Of a stretch of DNA of 24,593 nucleotides, positions 1-8,274 are shown piece after piece. Source of the stretch: a virus; the IMG/VR virus record IMGVR_UViG_3300048033_000280, positions 1 to 24,593 of that record, one strand, 5' to 3'. The position numbers and the translations under genes are program-made. The notes beneath the pieces were generated by a model, which was not told the origin of the DNA, did not search any database, and worked only from the letters and a program-made list of their open reading frames with translations. Within the stretch, counting starts at the first letter, position 1, and every line of letters begins with the position of its first letter.

Positions 1-336
1 AGTAAACAAACTATCAATATGCTGTAGTACATTATCAATATACTCAGGTTCGATATGTTCTAGTACGTCTGTACTAATCAACATCTCTGCAGGGCCATTT
101 GGCTCAACTGCATACTCTGCATAGCCTGGGTCGTATCCTACACAACTATTAGGAGACATATCATTAAGAGTGTTTACAAGGCCGCCTTTACCGCATCCGT
201 AGTCTAAAAAAGTTTCGGGATTATACTTTTCAACCCATTGTTGAATATCTCCTAGACCGGTTCTGCTACCAAATGTCTTTTTCTTTTCGTGTAACTGTTT
301 AAGCTGATTAGTGTAGTCTTTGCTGTATAGTGTCAT
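1..336 (-). CDS. Class I SAM-dependent methyltransferase, C-terminus missing at window edge
   Basis: The gene enters from the left edge; about 112 N-terminal codons are present. The translation shows a Rossmann methyltransferase: motif I FLDYGCGKGGL near residues 43-53, an acidic strand-2 end VGYDPG near 67-72, and motif IV STDVLEHIEP near 88-97, typical of the Methyltransf_11/23 type. The start ATG at 334-336 overlaps the TGA of the upstream 168-aa gene (ATGA), which implies translational coupling within the uvsW operon. The substrate cannot be told. Nearby glycan genes make a sugar or lipid target possible, but that is inference. The family call is firm; the function is open. Confidence 0.8.
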   Translation of the reverse strand, partial: MTLYSKDYTNQLKQLHEKKKTFGSRTGLGDIQQWVEKYNPETFLDYGCGKGGLVNTLNDMSPNSCVGYDPGYAEYAVEPNGPAEMLISTDVLEHIEPEYIDNVLQHIDSLFT

Positions 337-839
337 AGTAAGTTTCCAAAATCTATTACTTCGCTTGCTCTACTTACGTCTTTACAAAAGAAAGCACACA
401 AAGGATTTTCGCCTTCTTCTAGAGGTACAGCAAGAACTTGATTATTCTTCATTTTAGGGAAGAACCATTTAACATCATTATAGAAATTAACAACTTCTAG
501 CTCTCCCCACTGTGGTACAAAAGTTGTCATTGGGTTAAACAAGAATACGTCAAACCCTCTATCTGCAATGCTAGTCAGCGGAATAATTTCTAAGTCGCTG
601 CCGCTTTCTGCACAGCCTACTGCTATATTCCAATCAACTGGCATTGTTATTTCTTTGCCAGCGATATTCAATACAATAGCAGGACTATTAAATGATTCTA
701 AAAATATTAAAGGTATCCAGTAAAAATCACACTCTGCAGGGACGTTGTTGTCTAGAACTGCAAATCGAATATCCTCATCAATTTTGTCAGGTAAGTTATT
801 TAAGTTATACGTTTTATTTTCTAGTGTTAATATTTGCAT
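333..839 (-). CDS. Conserved hypothetical protein downstream of uvsW
   Basis: This 168-aa acidic protein has no domain I recognise. It contains no transmembrane segment or signal peptide. The central and C-terminal parts are rich in aromatic residues (FDVFLFNPMTTFVPQWGEL near residues 95-113; VKWFFPKMKNN near 123-133). The gene lies 2 nt below the uvsW stop and is coupled by ATGA to the methyltransferase behind it, so it belongs to the uvsW transcription unit. Its position suggests a DNA-metabolism or early-acting role, but nothing in the sequence shows one. It reads as a real gene because it fills the space between two recognised genes in the same direction. Confidence 0.75.
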   Translation of the reverse strand: MQILTLENKTYNLNNLPDKIDEDIRFAVLDNNVPAECDFYWIPLIFLESFNSPAIVLNIAGKEITMPVDWNIAVGCAESGSDLEIIPLTSIADRGFDVFLFNPMTTFVPQWGELEVVNFYNDVKWFFPKMKNNQVLAVPLEEGENPLCAFFCKDVSRASEVIDFGNLL

Positions 840-841
840 TA

Positions 842-2305
842 TTAGTTCCAGTCTATTTTTTCTATAGTAAACGGATATTCGGCTTCTTTATAGAATTTTT
901 TTCGTTGTGTTAAGTGTCGTTTAGCAAATTTGCACGTTGAAGTGATATCCCAAATTTGTACGAAGTCCTTGTCTTTAGCTTTACGGACGCCACGTCCGAT
1001 GCTTTGAATTACACGAACAAAAGATTTTCCAGGCTCAAGAAGTACAAGATTAAAAATGCGAGGTATATTAAGGCCCACTGCCGCAACTCCGTAGGTTGCG
1101 ATAATAACTTCGTTAGTTCCTTCGCGAATCGTATCATATGTCTCCTTTCTGTCTTTGTTTTTAACAGCGCCGCTTACAAACGTGCTGCCTGGTATAAGTT
1201 CTGCTAGTGCTTGTCCTGCACTAATTCTATCTACTAGTATTAGTGTATTGCCTGATTGTTTTACTGTGTTTAATAATTTGCCTATATACTGAATTCTTGC
1301 CTCGTTAGTGACAAGATACTTTAATTCTTCTTGATAACCTGCATGCGAAACAGTGTCAATCATTTGACAAATGTTTACATGACATTGTGCTAGAACGCCT
1401 TTGTCTTGTAGCTCTTTAGCACTAATCTGTCCAATCACAGGACCTAGTGATGCGTGAATACTTTCAAACTCAAACTTCTCTTTAGGTACTGTGCCAGTTA
1501 GTCCCCAACGGATAGGAGCGTTGCGTAGGTTGCGAGTGAGCAGATTTTTAAGTACTTCTGCTTTGGCTTGGTGTACTTCGTCGACAATGATAGTGCTCAC
1601 ACCTTCTAAGAACTCTGCAAGTGATAACACTGCCGATCCGTCCTTGTGCTTCTTGTCTAGAATATTCAAACTCTGCCAAGTGCATATAGTGTGAGTCTTA
1701 CCTAATTGTTTCCTGTCGCCGAAGTACACCCCTACGTCCAACCCACAGTTAATATAGTCTTCTTCAGTTTGCTCAACAAGCGATTTATTAGGAACAATAA
1801 CCAAACTACGTCCATACTTTTCACTCATGTGTGATAGTGTAGCAGTAGTAATAGTTTTGCCTGCGCCTGTTGCAATCTGCTGTAGACTCTGCGGGTTCTT
1901 TGCAAAGTTGTTGATTGCTTCTACTTGATAGTCACGAAGAATAATATCTTCGCCTTCTGCTGGATGACCTTTAGGCCATACAACGCCTTGATCCTTCCAA
2001 TAGTTTTCTGTTACTTCTGGAAATTTAAGATCAATAGGATGTCTTCTGTCATCAATGGCTGCAATTTGAACATTGTTTTTAGAAAGGATATCTTGTACTA
2101 CATCAAGGTGATTAACATAACCACTGCCACCAATACCAAAGAAAGCAACTTTACCATCCCATCGTCCTAGTTTATACTGCGGCATATGTTTTGCATAAGG
2201 CACTTCAAACTTAAGAGCATTAGCAATTTTGCGCCGCACATCAACGTCAAGGCCTTCAATTTTAATGTTTACTTCATCTTCAATTATTAGTTTACAAGTA
2301 CTCAT
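842..2305 (-). CDS. uvsW: UvsW-type DNA/RNA helicase (superfamily 2)
   Basis: This 487-aa protein is an SF2 helicase of the T4 UvsW type, which remodels branched DNA, unwinds R-loops and drives fork regression and recombination-dependent replication. Visible motifs are the Q-like ILRDYQVEAI near residue 122, Walker A ATGAGKT at 145-151, DEVH at 242-245, motif III RWGLTGT near 266-272, motif V ATYGVAAVGLN near 403-413 and motif VI QSIGRGVR at 434-441. The first ~100 residues resemble the UvsW N-terminal DNA-binding domain. It is about 100 residues shorter than T4 UvsW. Its ATG overlaps the upstream TGA by 4 nt, so translation is probably coupled to the 394-aa protein. Confidence 0.95.
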   Translation of the reverse strand: MSTCKLIIEDEVNIKIEGLDVDVRRKIANALKFEVPYAKHMPQYKLGRWDGKVAFFGIGGSGYVNHLDVVQDILSKNNVQIAAIDDRRHPIDLKFPEVTENYWKDQGVVWPKGHPAEGEDIILRDYQVEAINNFAKNPQSLQQIATGAGKTITTATLSHMSEKYGRSLVIVPNKSLVEQTEEDYINCGLDVGVYFGDRKQLGKTHTICTWQSLNILDKKHKDGSAVLSLAEFLEGVSTIIVDEVHQAKAEVLKNLLTRNLRNAPIRWGLTGTVPKEKFEFESIHASLGPVIGQISAKELQDKGVLAQCHVNICQMIDTVSHAGYQEELKYLVTNEARIQYIGKLLNTVKQSGNTLILVDRISAGQALAELIPGSTFVSGAVKNKDRKETYDTIREGTNEVIIATYGVAAVGLNIPRIFNLVLLEPGKSFVRVIQSIGRGVRKAKDKDFVQIWDITSTCKFAKRHLTQRKKFYKEAEYPFTIEKIDWN

Positions 2306-3486
2306 TCTATTATTTCTGTTCCTTTAGATACTAACGGCTTTAAGCCATAGTCTATTTTTAAATCACTAACTGCTGATATCCAAGAACCTATGTTTCCGTA
2401 TGCAAGTGTCTTAGGCGAAAAGTTTAAAACACAGCTAGGACTAAAGTTATTTGCAACTACTTTAGTGACTTTGTTAGCACTAATATACACTATCTTTGTA
2501 TTGTTGTCAAGCCAATTATTAAGATTATTTTGTTTAACCCAATGATTAAATTGAGTTTCTTGAGTAGTATCGTTAGACAGTCTGAACATTACAGTTTGTT
2601 CACTGGTTTTAATTTTTCCTGTAGTAGCACTGTAAAAGTTATATATGTCATTTAACTTTTCTTGATCAACTACTACTAATAACGGAAATCTATCAAGTAC
2701 GCATAATGCATCAATTAACTGTCCTAAACTAATACTATCATTAGAAACGTTAACAGTGTTGTGAGATCTACCAGCTAATTTAGTTTCTAGTGTTTGTTCA
2801 TTTAACTCATAATCAATATGCTCGATACCAAACTGTTTTGCTCGATCAACATACTTTAAAATATTTTCGTCTAGTGTTCCGCATGCATTGATTGCATTTT
2901 GTTCTGCATCAGGATGTAGATTTTTTAATACAAGAGATCCGTCAACATTGTAAATTCCAGGAACAGTTTCGTCGTACTTAAATTTACTAATTTTCTCAAA
3001 CAACTCAACAAAGTTTTCACTAAACTTAAAATGACTAACTGTATTACCAACTAAAAATATGTTTTGTTCAGATAATTCAAACTTCCATTTGTTTTTATTA
3101 TTTGTCACCTGTCCAGTAGCTTCGTTACGTAATATTTGTATTTTAGATATTAGTTTTTTGTTAAAAGGAAATTGAACTACAATAAGACTGTCTTCAATGT
3201 AAACTTGTTGCGTCCTGTCAACTGTTCTAAACGGTGTTCTTAAAACTTTCTGTTCTATGATTCCGTTAATATCAATTCCGTTCTTTTCAAACTGAAGTGT
3301 ATAAGTTTCAAACTTTTTAACAAGCATATCAAACTGTCTGTCAGTTAGCGCAGTGCCTTTAAACACTTGCCTTGCAACACTTGTAAGAATATTATAGTCT
3401 GACTTTTCGAGATCAAATGTATAGCCTTCAACAGCATTAATACCTGTTAGCAGCTCTAAGCAATCTTCAATTGTAAGATTAATCAC
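2302..3486 (-). CDS. Unknown protein coupled to uvsW, possible HARP-like segment
   Basis: This 394-aa protein begins with GTG, preceded by an AAGGAG ribosome site about 11 nt upstream, and is first in the uvsW operon. Residues 1-65 form a helical segment with LTDRQFDMLVKKF near 47-59. Residues about 95-150 (VVQFPFNKKLISKI, then a basic stretch and KWKFELSEQNIFLV) resemble the HARP module of SMARCAL1-type annealing helicases: a hydrophobic strand, an LI helix, then W-x-F-x-L. The C-terminal ~130 residues alternate strands and helices as in a RecA-like lobe, but I see no Walker A or helicase motifs. The overlap with uvsW (ATGA) suggests a partner or DNA-targeting factor. The HARP likeness is by eye only. 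Confidence 0.7.
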   Translation of the reverse strand: MINLTIEDCLELLTGINAVEGYTFDLEKSDYNILTSVARQVFKGTALTDRQFDMLVKKFETYTLQFEKNGIDINGIIEQKVLRTPFRTVDRTQQVYIEDSLIVVQFPFNKKLISKIQILRNEATGQVTNNKNKWKFELSEQNIFLVGNTVSHFKFSENFVELFEKISKFKYDETVPGIYNVDGSLVLKNLHPDAEQNAINACGTLDENILKYVDRAKQFGIEHIDYELNEQTLETKLAGRSHNTVNVSNDSISLGQLIDALCVLDRFPLLVVVDQEKLNDIYNFYSATTGKIKTSEQTVMFRLSNDTTQETQFNHWVKQNNLNNWLDNNTKIVYISANKVTKVVANNFSPSCVLNFSPKTLAYGNIGSWISAVSDLKIDYGLKPLVSKGTEIIE

Positions 3487-3512
3487 TAAACTTAACTCCT
3501 TATTTAATATAC

Positions 3513-3541
3513 ATTATAACTTATATTAAATGAGATGTCAA
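3513..3541 (-). promoter_or_regulatory. Consensus sigma70-type (early) promoter of the uvsW operon
   Basis: On the minus strand TTGACA (3536-3541) and TATAAT (3513-3518) are both perfect and separated by 17 nt. The -35 lies downstream of the glycosyltransferase stop codon at 3521-3523 on the plus map, so it is inside that gene's last codons. The predicted start near 3506 leaves a ~20-nt leader with AAGGAG before the GTG at 3486. Such promoters are read by unmodified host RNA polymerase. Confidence 0.85.
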
Positions 3542-4375
3542 GTGTTTAAGTGGGATACCTTGGGATATTTCTTCTATTGTGTATTCTGTATGAGCGTAGT
3601 CGTTTAGCCATTGTGTTCTATCTGGTGTCAAAGGCTGTTCAATATCGTGTAAAAAGTCTATATCGTTAGATACATCGTAAGCAAGACTATGAGTACTAAC
3701 AAAAGCAGGAACGCCCTGGATGATACTATGTATCCCAGGATTGCTACTGTAACTGATAGTGCAATGTATATTATTAAACCCCATATCAAAATCATCATAA
3801 GTGCCGTTAACATGTTGTGGCACCTGTCTGTATACATGTTTAAGACCACGTTCAATATGCTCTAGTTTACAACGTGGGTGCGGTCGAAATATAATTGGAC
3901 GATCTGTGTATTTCCGTATTTCATCATATGTATTTAAGAACCAATTGCTCATACGTGGCAGTCCTTGCCACTGTAAACTTTTATCGTGCTGTCCTGCTAT
4001 TAGAATAAAATCGCCGTTGGATCGCCAAGGCTTACAAACCAGTCCCAAGTTATCAGCCCTAGTCCTATCATTGTCTTTGTCACCAAAGTAACCGTCTCTG
4101 TTAATTCCATTTAGTCCTACTTTCCATGTTGTTCCTCTTTTAATGCCGCCGACTTCGAGTACGATGGTCGGTTTGGATTGTGCCACGTTCCGTTGCCAGA
4201 TAGCTTTGTTTCTAGCCATGCGACCATGCCAAAGTACACTCCAAATAACATCAACATCGCTATTGCTATCATTCCAAGTAACAGTATGCCCAGCAGCCAC
4301 AAGACTGTGAGCAAAGGCATCAAAAACCTCTCTACTATTAAGTGCGCCATATTGTGTCCATAAGCTAAATCTCAT
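3521..4375 (-). CDS. Capsule-type polysaccharide transferase (paralogue A)
   Basis: This 284-aa protein resembles the GT-B-like KpsC/KpsS capsule polysaccharide transferases. The C-terminal half holds the shared core of this phage's three paralogues: a KYTDRPIIFRPHPR strand-loop, then CTISYSSNPGIHSIIQGVPA, then a loop with VSNDIDFLHDIEQP, and a closing helical segment containing Y-x-x-E-E-I-x-x-G. In KpsC/S-like enzymes such segments bind a nucleotide-sugar, commonly CMP-Kdo; the donor here is not known. The N-terminal half is divergent (SDVDVIWSVLWHGRMA). There is no membrane segment, so it is probably cytoplasmic. It is divergent from the plus-strand transferase at 4418, with 42 nt between them. 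Confidence 0.7.
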   Translation of the reverse strand: MRFSLWTQYGALNSREVFDAFAHSLVAAGHTVTWNDSNSDVDVIWSVLWHGRMARNKAIWQRNVAQSKPTIVLEVGGIKRGTTWKVGLNGINRDGYFGDKDNDRTRADNLGLVCKPWRSNGDFILIAGQHDKSLQWQGLPRMSNWFLNTYDEIRKYTDRPIIFRPHPRCKLEHIERGLKHVYRQVPQHVNGTYDDFDMGFNNIHCTISYSSNPGIHSIIQGVPAFVSTHSLAYDVSNDIDFLHDIEQPLTPDRTQWLNDYAHTEYTIEEISQGIPLKHLTSHLI

Positions 4376-4378
4376 ATG

Positions 4379-4412
4379 TTAAATACTTCCATATAGCATA
4401 TTTACACGAGGA
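4379..4412. promoter_or_regulatory. Divergent late-type promoter region
   Basis: The 42-nt gap between two divergent glycan genes has a TTAAATAC motif on the plus strand (4379-4386), 32 nt before the ATG at 4418, and a GTAAATA motif on the minus strand (4399-4405), 23 nt before the ATG at 4375. Both fit the T4 late -10 element TATAAATA loosely. A GAGGA ribosome site at 4408-4412 precedes the plus-strand gene. Confidence 0.5.
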
Positions 4413-4417
4413 ACACA

Positions 4418-5257
4418 ATGTCAGCAATAACTGTGGTTACAACATTCCATCCAGAAGGATACTCAAAATATGGCAAACGCTTTTTAGAAAGTTTTGCCGC
4501 GAAAGTAGACAAGCGTATTAAATTAGTTGTGTACGCAGAGGACGTAAAACCTGATAACCCAGATCCTAGTAGAATAGAAATACTAGATGCAAAGCAAGCA
4601 TTACCTAAACTAAATGCATTTAAAGACAAATGGGGAGATGTTCCTAAGGCAAACGGAAAGTGTCCATTTCCAGAAAGACGTCCTAGAGATCATCATAAAG
4701 AATTTAAATGGGATGCTGTGCGTTTCGCTAATAAAGTATATGCTGTATTTGATGCATGCGAAAAAGCAAAGGATTGGGTTGTATGGATGGATGCAGATAC
4801 ATTTGTCCATAGTGACTGGAGTTACGAAGAGTTTTCCGAGTTGCTTCCTGACACTAGTTGGATTACTTATGTTGGTAGAGGCAAAGGCAGTGCAAGCTGG
4901 CCTGAGTGTGGTTTTTACGGAATGAACTTAAATGATAGTTGGTGTCAAGACTTTTTAGCAGAGTTTGAACGTATGTATGAAGATGCAGACAAAGGAATTT
5001 TTACACTAGACGAATGGCATGATAGTTTTGTGTTCGGACATATACTTAATAATATGAAGAAGACTGCACCTAACGTAATTGATTATACTGCTGAACTTGC
5101 ACTGCGAGGTGCCAAGACAGGCGGCGGCGGACATCCATTAATTAACAGTAGACTAGGCAACTGGATTGATCATATGAAGGGTGACCGCAAAAACAAAGGC
5201 AAAAGTTTAGCAAAGGACTTAGTAGTTAATCGTAAAGAGAGTTATTGGAATGATTGA
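4418..5257 (+). CDS. Glycosyltransferase with DxD motif
   Basis: This 279-aa protein starts with a Rossmann-like strand (ITVVTTFHPEGY) and has a DxD metal/nucleotide-sugar motif in VVWMDADTFVHSDW (D125, D127), followed by GxGxGSASWPECGFYGMN and a late EWHDSFVFGHIL segment. This is the pattern of GT-A transferases found in phage and bacterial surface-glycan loci. The donor and acceptor are unknown. It has a clear GAGGA site 5 nt before the ATG. It is one of only two complete plus-strand genes here and overlaps the following methyltransferase by 8 nt, so the two form a small coupled operon facing against all their neighbours. Confidence 0.75.
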   Translation: MSAITVVTTFHPEGYSKYGKRFLESFAAKVDKRIKLVVYAEDVKPDNPDPSRIEILDAKQALPKLNAFKDKWGDVPKANGKCPFPERRPRDHHKEFKWDAVRFANKVYAVFDACEKAKDWVVWMDADTFVHSDWSYEEFSELLPDTSWITYVGRGKGSASWPECGFYGMNLNDSWCQDFLAEFERMYEDADKGIFTLDEWHDSFVFGHILNNMKKTAPNVIDYTAELALRGAKTGGGGHPLINSRLGNWIDHMKGDRKNKGKSLAKDLVVNRKESYWND

Positions 5258-5894
5258 GCATTTAGGAATTTACTTACCTAACATAGAAACACACTTTCAA
5301 CGTATGTTAGATAAAAGTCTTAAGAAAGATAACTGTGTACGTTATCAACATCGAGTAAGAGATCATGCAATCAGCTTGTTAGAAAACAAACGCATAGCAT
5401 TAGACATTGGTGCTAATGTAGGGCTTTGGACAATGGATCTAGTTAAAGACTTTGAGTTCGTTCATTCGTTTGAGCCTGTACCAGAGTTCCAAGACTGCTT
5501 ATTTAGAAACACTGCACACGATAACTTTACACTACATCCTTGTGCATTAGGTGAAACTGAAGCAGAGATTGATATGATTATTACACCTGATAACACAGGA
5601 CATAGTCACGTTGATCCTAAGTCATTTGGCAAAGGCAAAACACCTATGCGTACACTAGATAGCTTTAACTTTAGTTTTGTTGATCTTATTAAAGTAGATT
5701 GTGAAGGATACGAAGTTCCTATTCTTAACGGAGCAAAAGAAACTATATTATCTAATCGTCCTATGATGATTGTTGAACAACAAGATCACGAGTATCAAGA
5801 AGACAGAGAAACACTTCCTGCTGTACAGCTATTAGAAAGCTGGGGTATGAAGCGTGTTACTAACTTTAACAAGGATTGGATCCTTACTTGGTAG
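5250..5894 (+). CDS. FkbM-family methyltransferase
   Basis: This 214-aa protein shows the FkbM pattern: motif I ALDIGANVGLWT near residues 50-61, motif II HSFEPVPE near 72-79, and the family hallmark IKVDCEGYEVPIL near 147-159, followed by MMIVEQQDHEY. FkbM enzymes usually O-methylate sugars or polyketides. Beside a glycosyltransferase, sugar capping by methylation is a reasonable inference. Translation overlaps the upstream gene (ATG inside its last codons). Its tail overlaps the tail of the minus-strand gene at 5884 by 11 nt, a convergent end without an obvious terminator. Confidence 0.85.
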   Translation: MIEHLGIYLPNIETHFQRMLDKSLKKDNCVRYQHRVRDHAISLLENKRIALDIGANVGLWTMDLVKDFEFVHSFEPVPEFQDCLFRNTAHDNFTLHPCALGETEAEIDMIITPDNTGHSHVDPKSFGKGKTPMRTLDSFNFSFVDLIKVDCEGYEVPILNGAKETILSNRPMMIVEQQDHEYQEDRETLPAVQLLESWGMKRVTNFNKDWILTW

Positions 5895-6813
5895 CCCACT
5901 GACGCATCCAGTCCCAACACTCACCACTTTTTAAATCTTCTTGATTCCAGTGACACATTGCTAGTTTTCTAATCCAATCTTCGCGGTCAAACTCCTCAGG
6001 ATTTTCTATTCTAGCCAATGATGTATTTGCAACACTGTATGCTTGACTTTGTATAGGATTTGGATCTGTAACAAATACTGGAACACCTTCGATTGCTGCT
6101 GCAACGCCTGGACTACTGTTATATGTAACCACTGCGCTTGCTACAGCTAAGTCGTCCATAAGTGTTTTACTTCTGCTTAATATAATGCCAGACTTAATTA
6201 ATTTCTTATAATGATGTCTCCAGTTTCCGTCACCTGGGTGGAAACGTAACATTACAGGCTTGTCGGTGTATTTTTTAATTTCTGGTAGGATTTCTAATAC
6301 CCAATCAACAACACGCTTGCCGCCCATACTCCATCCGCCATCACGTTGTGCGCATATAACAATATACTTTCCTTTGTTTCCGCGATACGGTTGTAGATCA
6401 AATCCTATATCTTTTCTAAGTTTCTCCCAACGTTTTGGATCAAACTTATCATTACAATATTCGCCAGTTGTAGGGAATACGCCGTCATAACTATAACGTA
6501 AGTAACGTTTAGTGTTGCCTGGATCTTTATACAAGAATAGATTACTATCAACAATTATAGTACGCTTTCCTTGTGCTGCTTGATGATCTAATACAGCCTT
6601 TCTAAGATTTAGATGGGGACTGCCTTCTGAACGTTCGTGAACATAACCTTGTATAACTGCAACATCAGAATTTATAGGATTGTTATCGTAACATACAATT
6701 CCTCTATCTGTGCCGTGACGATTGACTCCAACGATAAAGTTGTTGATAATCTCTGGCTTCTCAGGATTTCTATTATTAGCCGGGATGCCTCGCATATAAC
6801 TTGCTATTAACAT
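5884..6813 (-). CDS. Capsule-type polysaccharide transferase (paralogue B)
   Basis: This 309-aa protein is the longest of the three paralogous transferases. Core segments match the others: YIVICAQRDGGWSMGG, EIKKYTDKPVMLRFHPGDG, AVVTYNSSPGVAAAIEGVPV, then SVANTSLARIENPEEFDRED and a tail with W-N-Q-E-D-L-K-S-G. The GVP(V/A)F turn and the preceding small-residue helix resemble the donor-site region of KpsC/KpsS-like proteins. No transmembrane segment is seen. Its start overlaps the 266-aa paralogue by 7 nt, so B follows C in one translationally coupled unit. The exact sugar is unknown. Confidence 0.7.
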   Translation of the reverse strand: MLIASYMRGIPANNRNPEKPEIINNFIVGVNRHGTDRGIVCYDNNPINSDVAVIQGYVHERSEGSPHLNLRKAVLDHQAAQGKRTIIVDSNLFLYKDPGNTKRYLRYSYDGVFPTTGEYCNDKFDPKRWEKLRKDIGFDLQPYRGNKGKYIVICAQRDGGWSMGGKRVVDWVLEILPEIKKYTDKPVMLRFHPGDGNWRHHYKKLIKSGIILSRSKTLMDDLAVASAVVTYNSSPGVAAAIEGVPVFVTDPNPIQSQAYSVANTSLARIENPEEFDREDWIRKLAMCHWNQEDLKSGECWDWMRQWATK

Positions 6814-7607
6814 AGATTGTATTTTTCCTGTATTCTATATGCTGTGCCGTTTGATAATTCAGATGTATTGTACTGACAATACGCTAGCCAATGTATCCAT
6901 TTAGCAACTTGTTCTCTACTAGGATAGTAAGGATTTTCTATTTCACTAACATCTTTACTACACACGCTCCAAGCAGCATTAGGAGCACTTGCAAACGCTG
7001 GCACTCCAAACGAAACTGCTTCTGTTGCAGCAATACTATTGTATGTTACAACTGCATAGATTTTTTCGTCGAGCATTTGTCTAAAGATGCTGCTGTTACC
7101 TACTCGGTCTCTACGTGGCGGTTTGTCTCGAATAATAATTTCACGATCAGTGTGTTGCTTTAGTGTTGCTAATGTATCATTTAGCCATTCGTCTCGTGTT
7201 ATTCCGTAGTACTTGCACGGCTTCTCACTTGGAGTTACAATAAGTATTTTGCTTCCGCCTTTGCGCCATCCTGGAAAGTAAATTGGCCAATCAGGGTGCG
7301 ATAGTTTTGTTAATGCTTTGTATCTATCATCAGGAACATCTATAGGTGTTAGGTGCTGTACATTGTTTTTTACAACTCTATGGAAGTCCTTACGCTTGCC
7401 TAAGTTGCCAAGATACCCAGTATCAATATAGTAATAGTCTCTACCTTCTTCTGCACACCTTGCCATTATCTTACGCTTAGTCATTCCTCTAATAGCTACA
7501 GGAATGTTTTTGTCAACTAAGTGCAACTGTTCTAAATGTCCAAACGTGCCGTTAGAGCCTTTCCTCCATAACTCTAATATAGAGTCATTTCCATCAAATA
7601 GTATCAT
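6807..7607 (-). CDS. Capsule-type polysaccharide transferase (paralogue C)
   Basis: This 266-aa protein is the most divergent paralogue. It keeps KILIVTPSEKP, LKQHTDREIIIRDKPPRRDR, YAVVTYNSIAATEAVSFGVP, a loop ending SEIENPYYPSREQ and a closing LAYCQYNTSELSNG. The HP dipeptide of the other two after the IIFR strand is replaced by KPPRRDR, which may alter donor binding. The N-terminal region (ILFDGNDSILELWRKG) differs from A and B, which suggests a different acceptor. It overlaps the GT8-like gene upstream by 14 nt and paralogue B downstream by 7 nt. Confidence 0.65.
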   Translation of the reverse strand: MILFDGNDSILELWRKGSNGTFGHLEQLHLVDKNIPVAIRGMTKRKIMARCAEEGRDYYYIDTGYLGNLGKRKDFHRVVKNNVQHLTPIDVPDDRYKALTKLSHPDWPIYFPGWRKGGSKILIVTPSEKPCKYYGITRDEWLNDTLATLKQHTDREIIIRDKPPRRDRVGNSSIFRQMLDEKIYAVVTYNSIAATEAVSFGVPAFASAPNAAWSVCSKDVSEIENPYYPSREQVAKWIHWLAYCQYNTSELSNGTAYRIQEKYNLC

Positions 7608-8274
7608 TCATCATCTCAAATAATTCATCTTTCCAACGCAAACTAAACTCACAGTTTCTGTAGTTTTCAAACCAAGGTCCGCCTTCTGTGTAGTGTATTA
7701 GTTTGGGTACTTCGATGTCATCGTACACGCCTACTAAGTAGTTCCATGTGTGATCTAGTTCGCCAATTTCTTCATCTTTTAACCAACTAAATCTATGGAA
7801 GTATGCGCCGTTTAATTCTATATCGTTTACCATGTCTTGTGTTAGTCGAGCATTACTAGGGTGCGCACAATTAAACAATACAACACTTGACCAGTTCTTG
7901 CGTGGATAGACCGTTTGCCTTTGTCCGTCCATCTTCATGCCTTCCTTAGGTGTGTAATCATGTTGCACACACATAACAGCATACTTGTCGTCTGCTTGAT
8001 CAAACAGTTCTTTAATGTCTGTGGTAAGGATCATATCGCAATCCATAAACACTGCCCAACCTTTGAAGTTAGCAAGCTCTGGTACAAGAAAGCGTGTAAA
8101 GGTAAATTCAGTACTTGCAAGTTTGTCTTTAGGGCGTGTGTACCAACCAGCATCACGTAATTCCTTTTGCACTAACGGGCGTACAATTGCTTCTGGTTGT
8201 TTTGTTACAATACTATGCTTACATACTTGGTAAGCAATATCTTCTCGCGGATCGTATCCTACAAATACTTTCAT
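7594..8274 (-). CDS. GT8-like glycosyltransferase
   Basis: This 226-aa protein starts MKVFVGYDPREDIAYQV, the usual opening of GT8-like and stealth/DUF-type transferases in phages. It has a basic helix with TRFLVPEL near residues 60-67 and a DxD motif in AVFMDCDMIL (D78, D80). A C-terminal region LIHYTEGGPWFENY near 191-204 matches the H-x-x-G-x-x-P-W element that in GT8 closes over the metal and phosphates. It is therefore likely a metal-dependent transferase active on nucleotide-sugars. Start and stop overlap its neighbours (TAATG with the fusion gene), so it belongs to the same unit. Confidence 0.85.
   Translation of the reverse strand: MKVFVGYDPREDIAYQVCKHSIVTKQPEAIVRPLVQKELRDAGWYTRPKDKLASTEFTFTRFLVPELANFKGWAVFMDCDMILTTDIKELFDQADDKYAVMCVQHDYTPKEGMKMDGQRQTVYPRKNWSSVVLFNCAHPSNARLTQDMVNDIELNGAYFHRFSWLKDEEIGELDHTWNYLVGVYDDIEVPKLIHYTEGGPWFENYRNCEFSLRWKDELFEMMNDTI

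Noticed and set aside
5871-5886. 6-bp hairpin at the convergent gene ends
   Set aside because: The stem is short with a 3-nt loop and no U tract on either strand, so I do not call a terminator.
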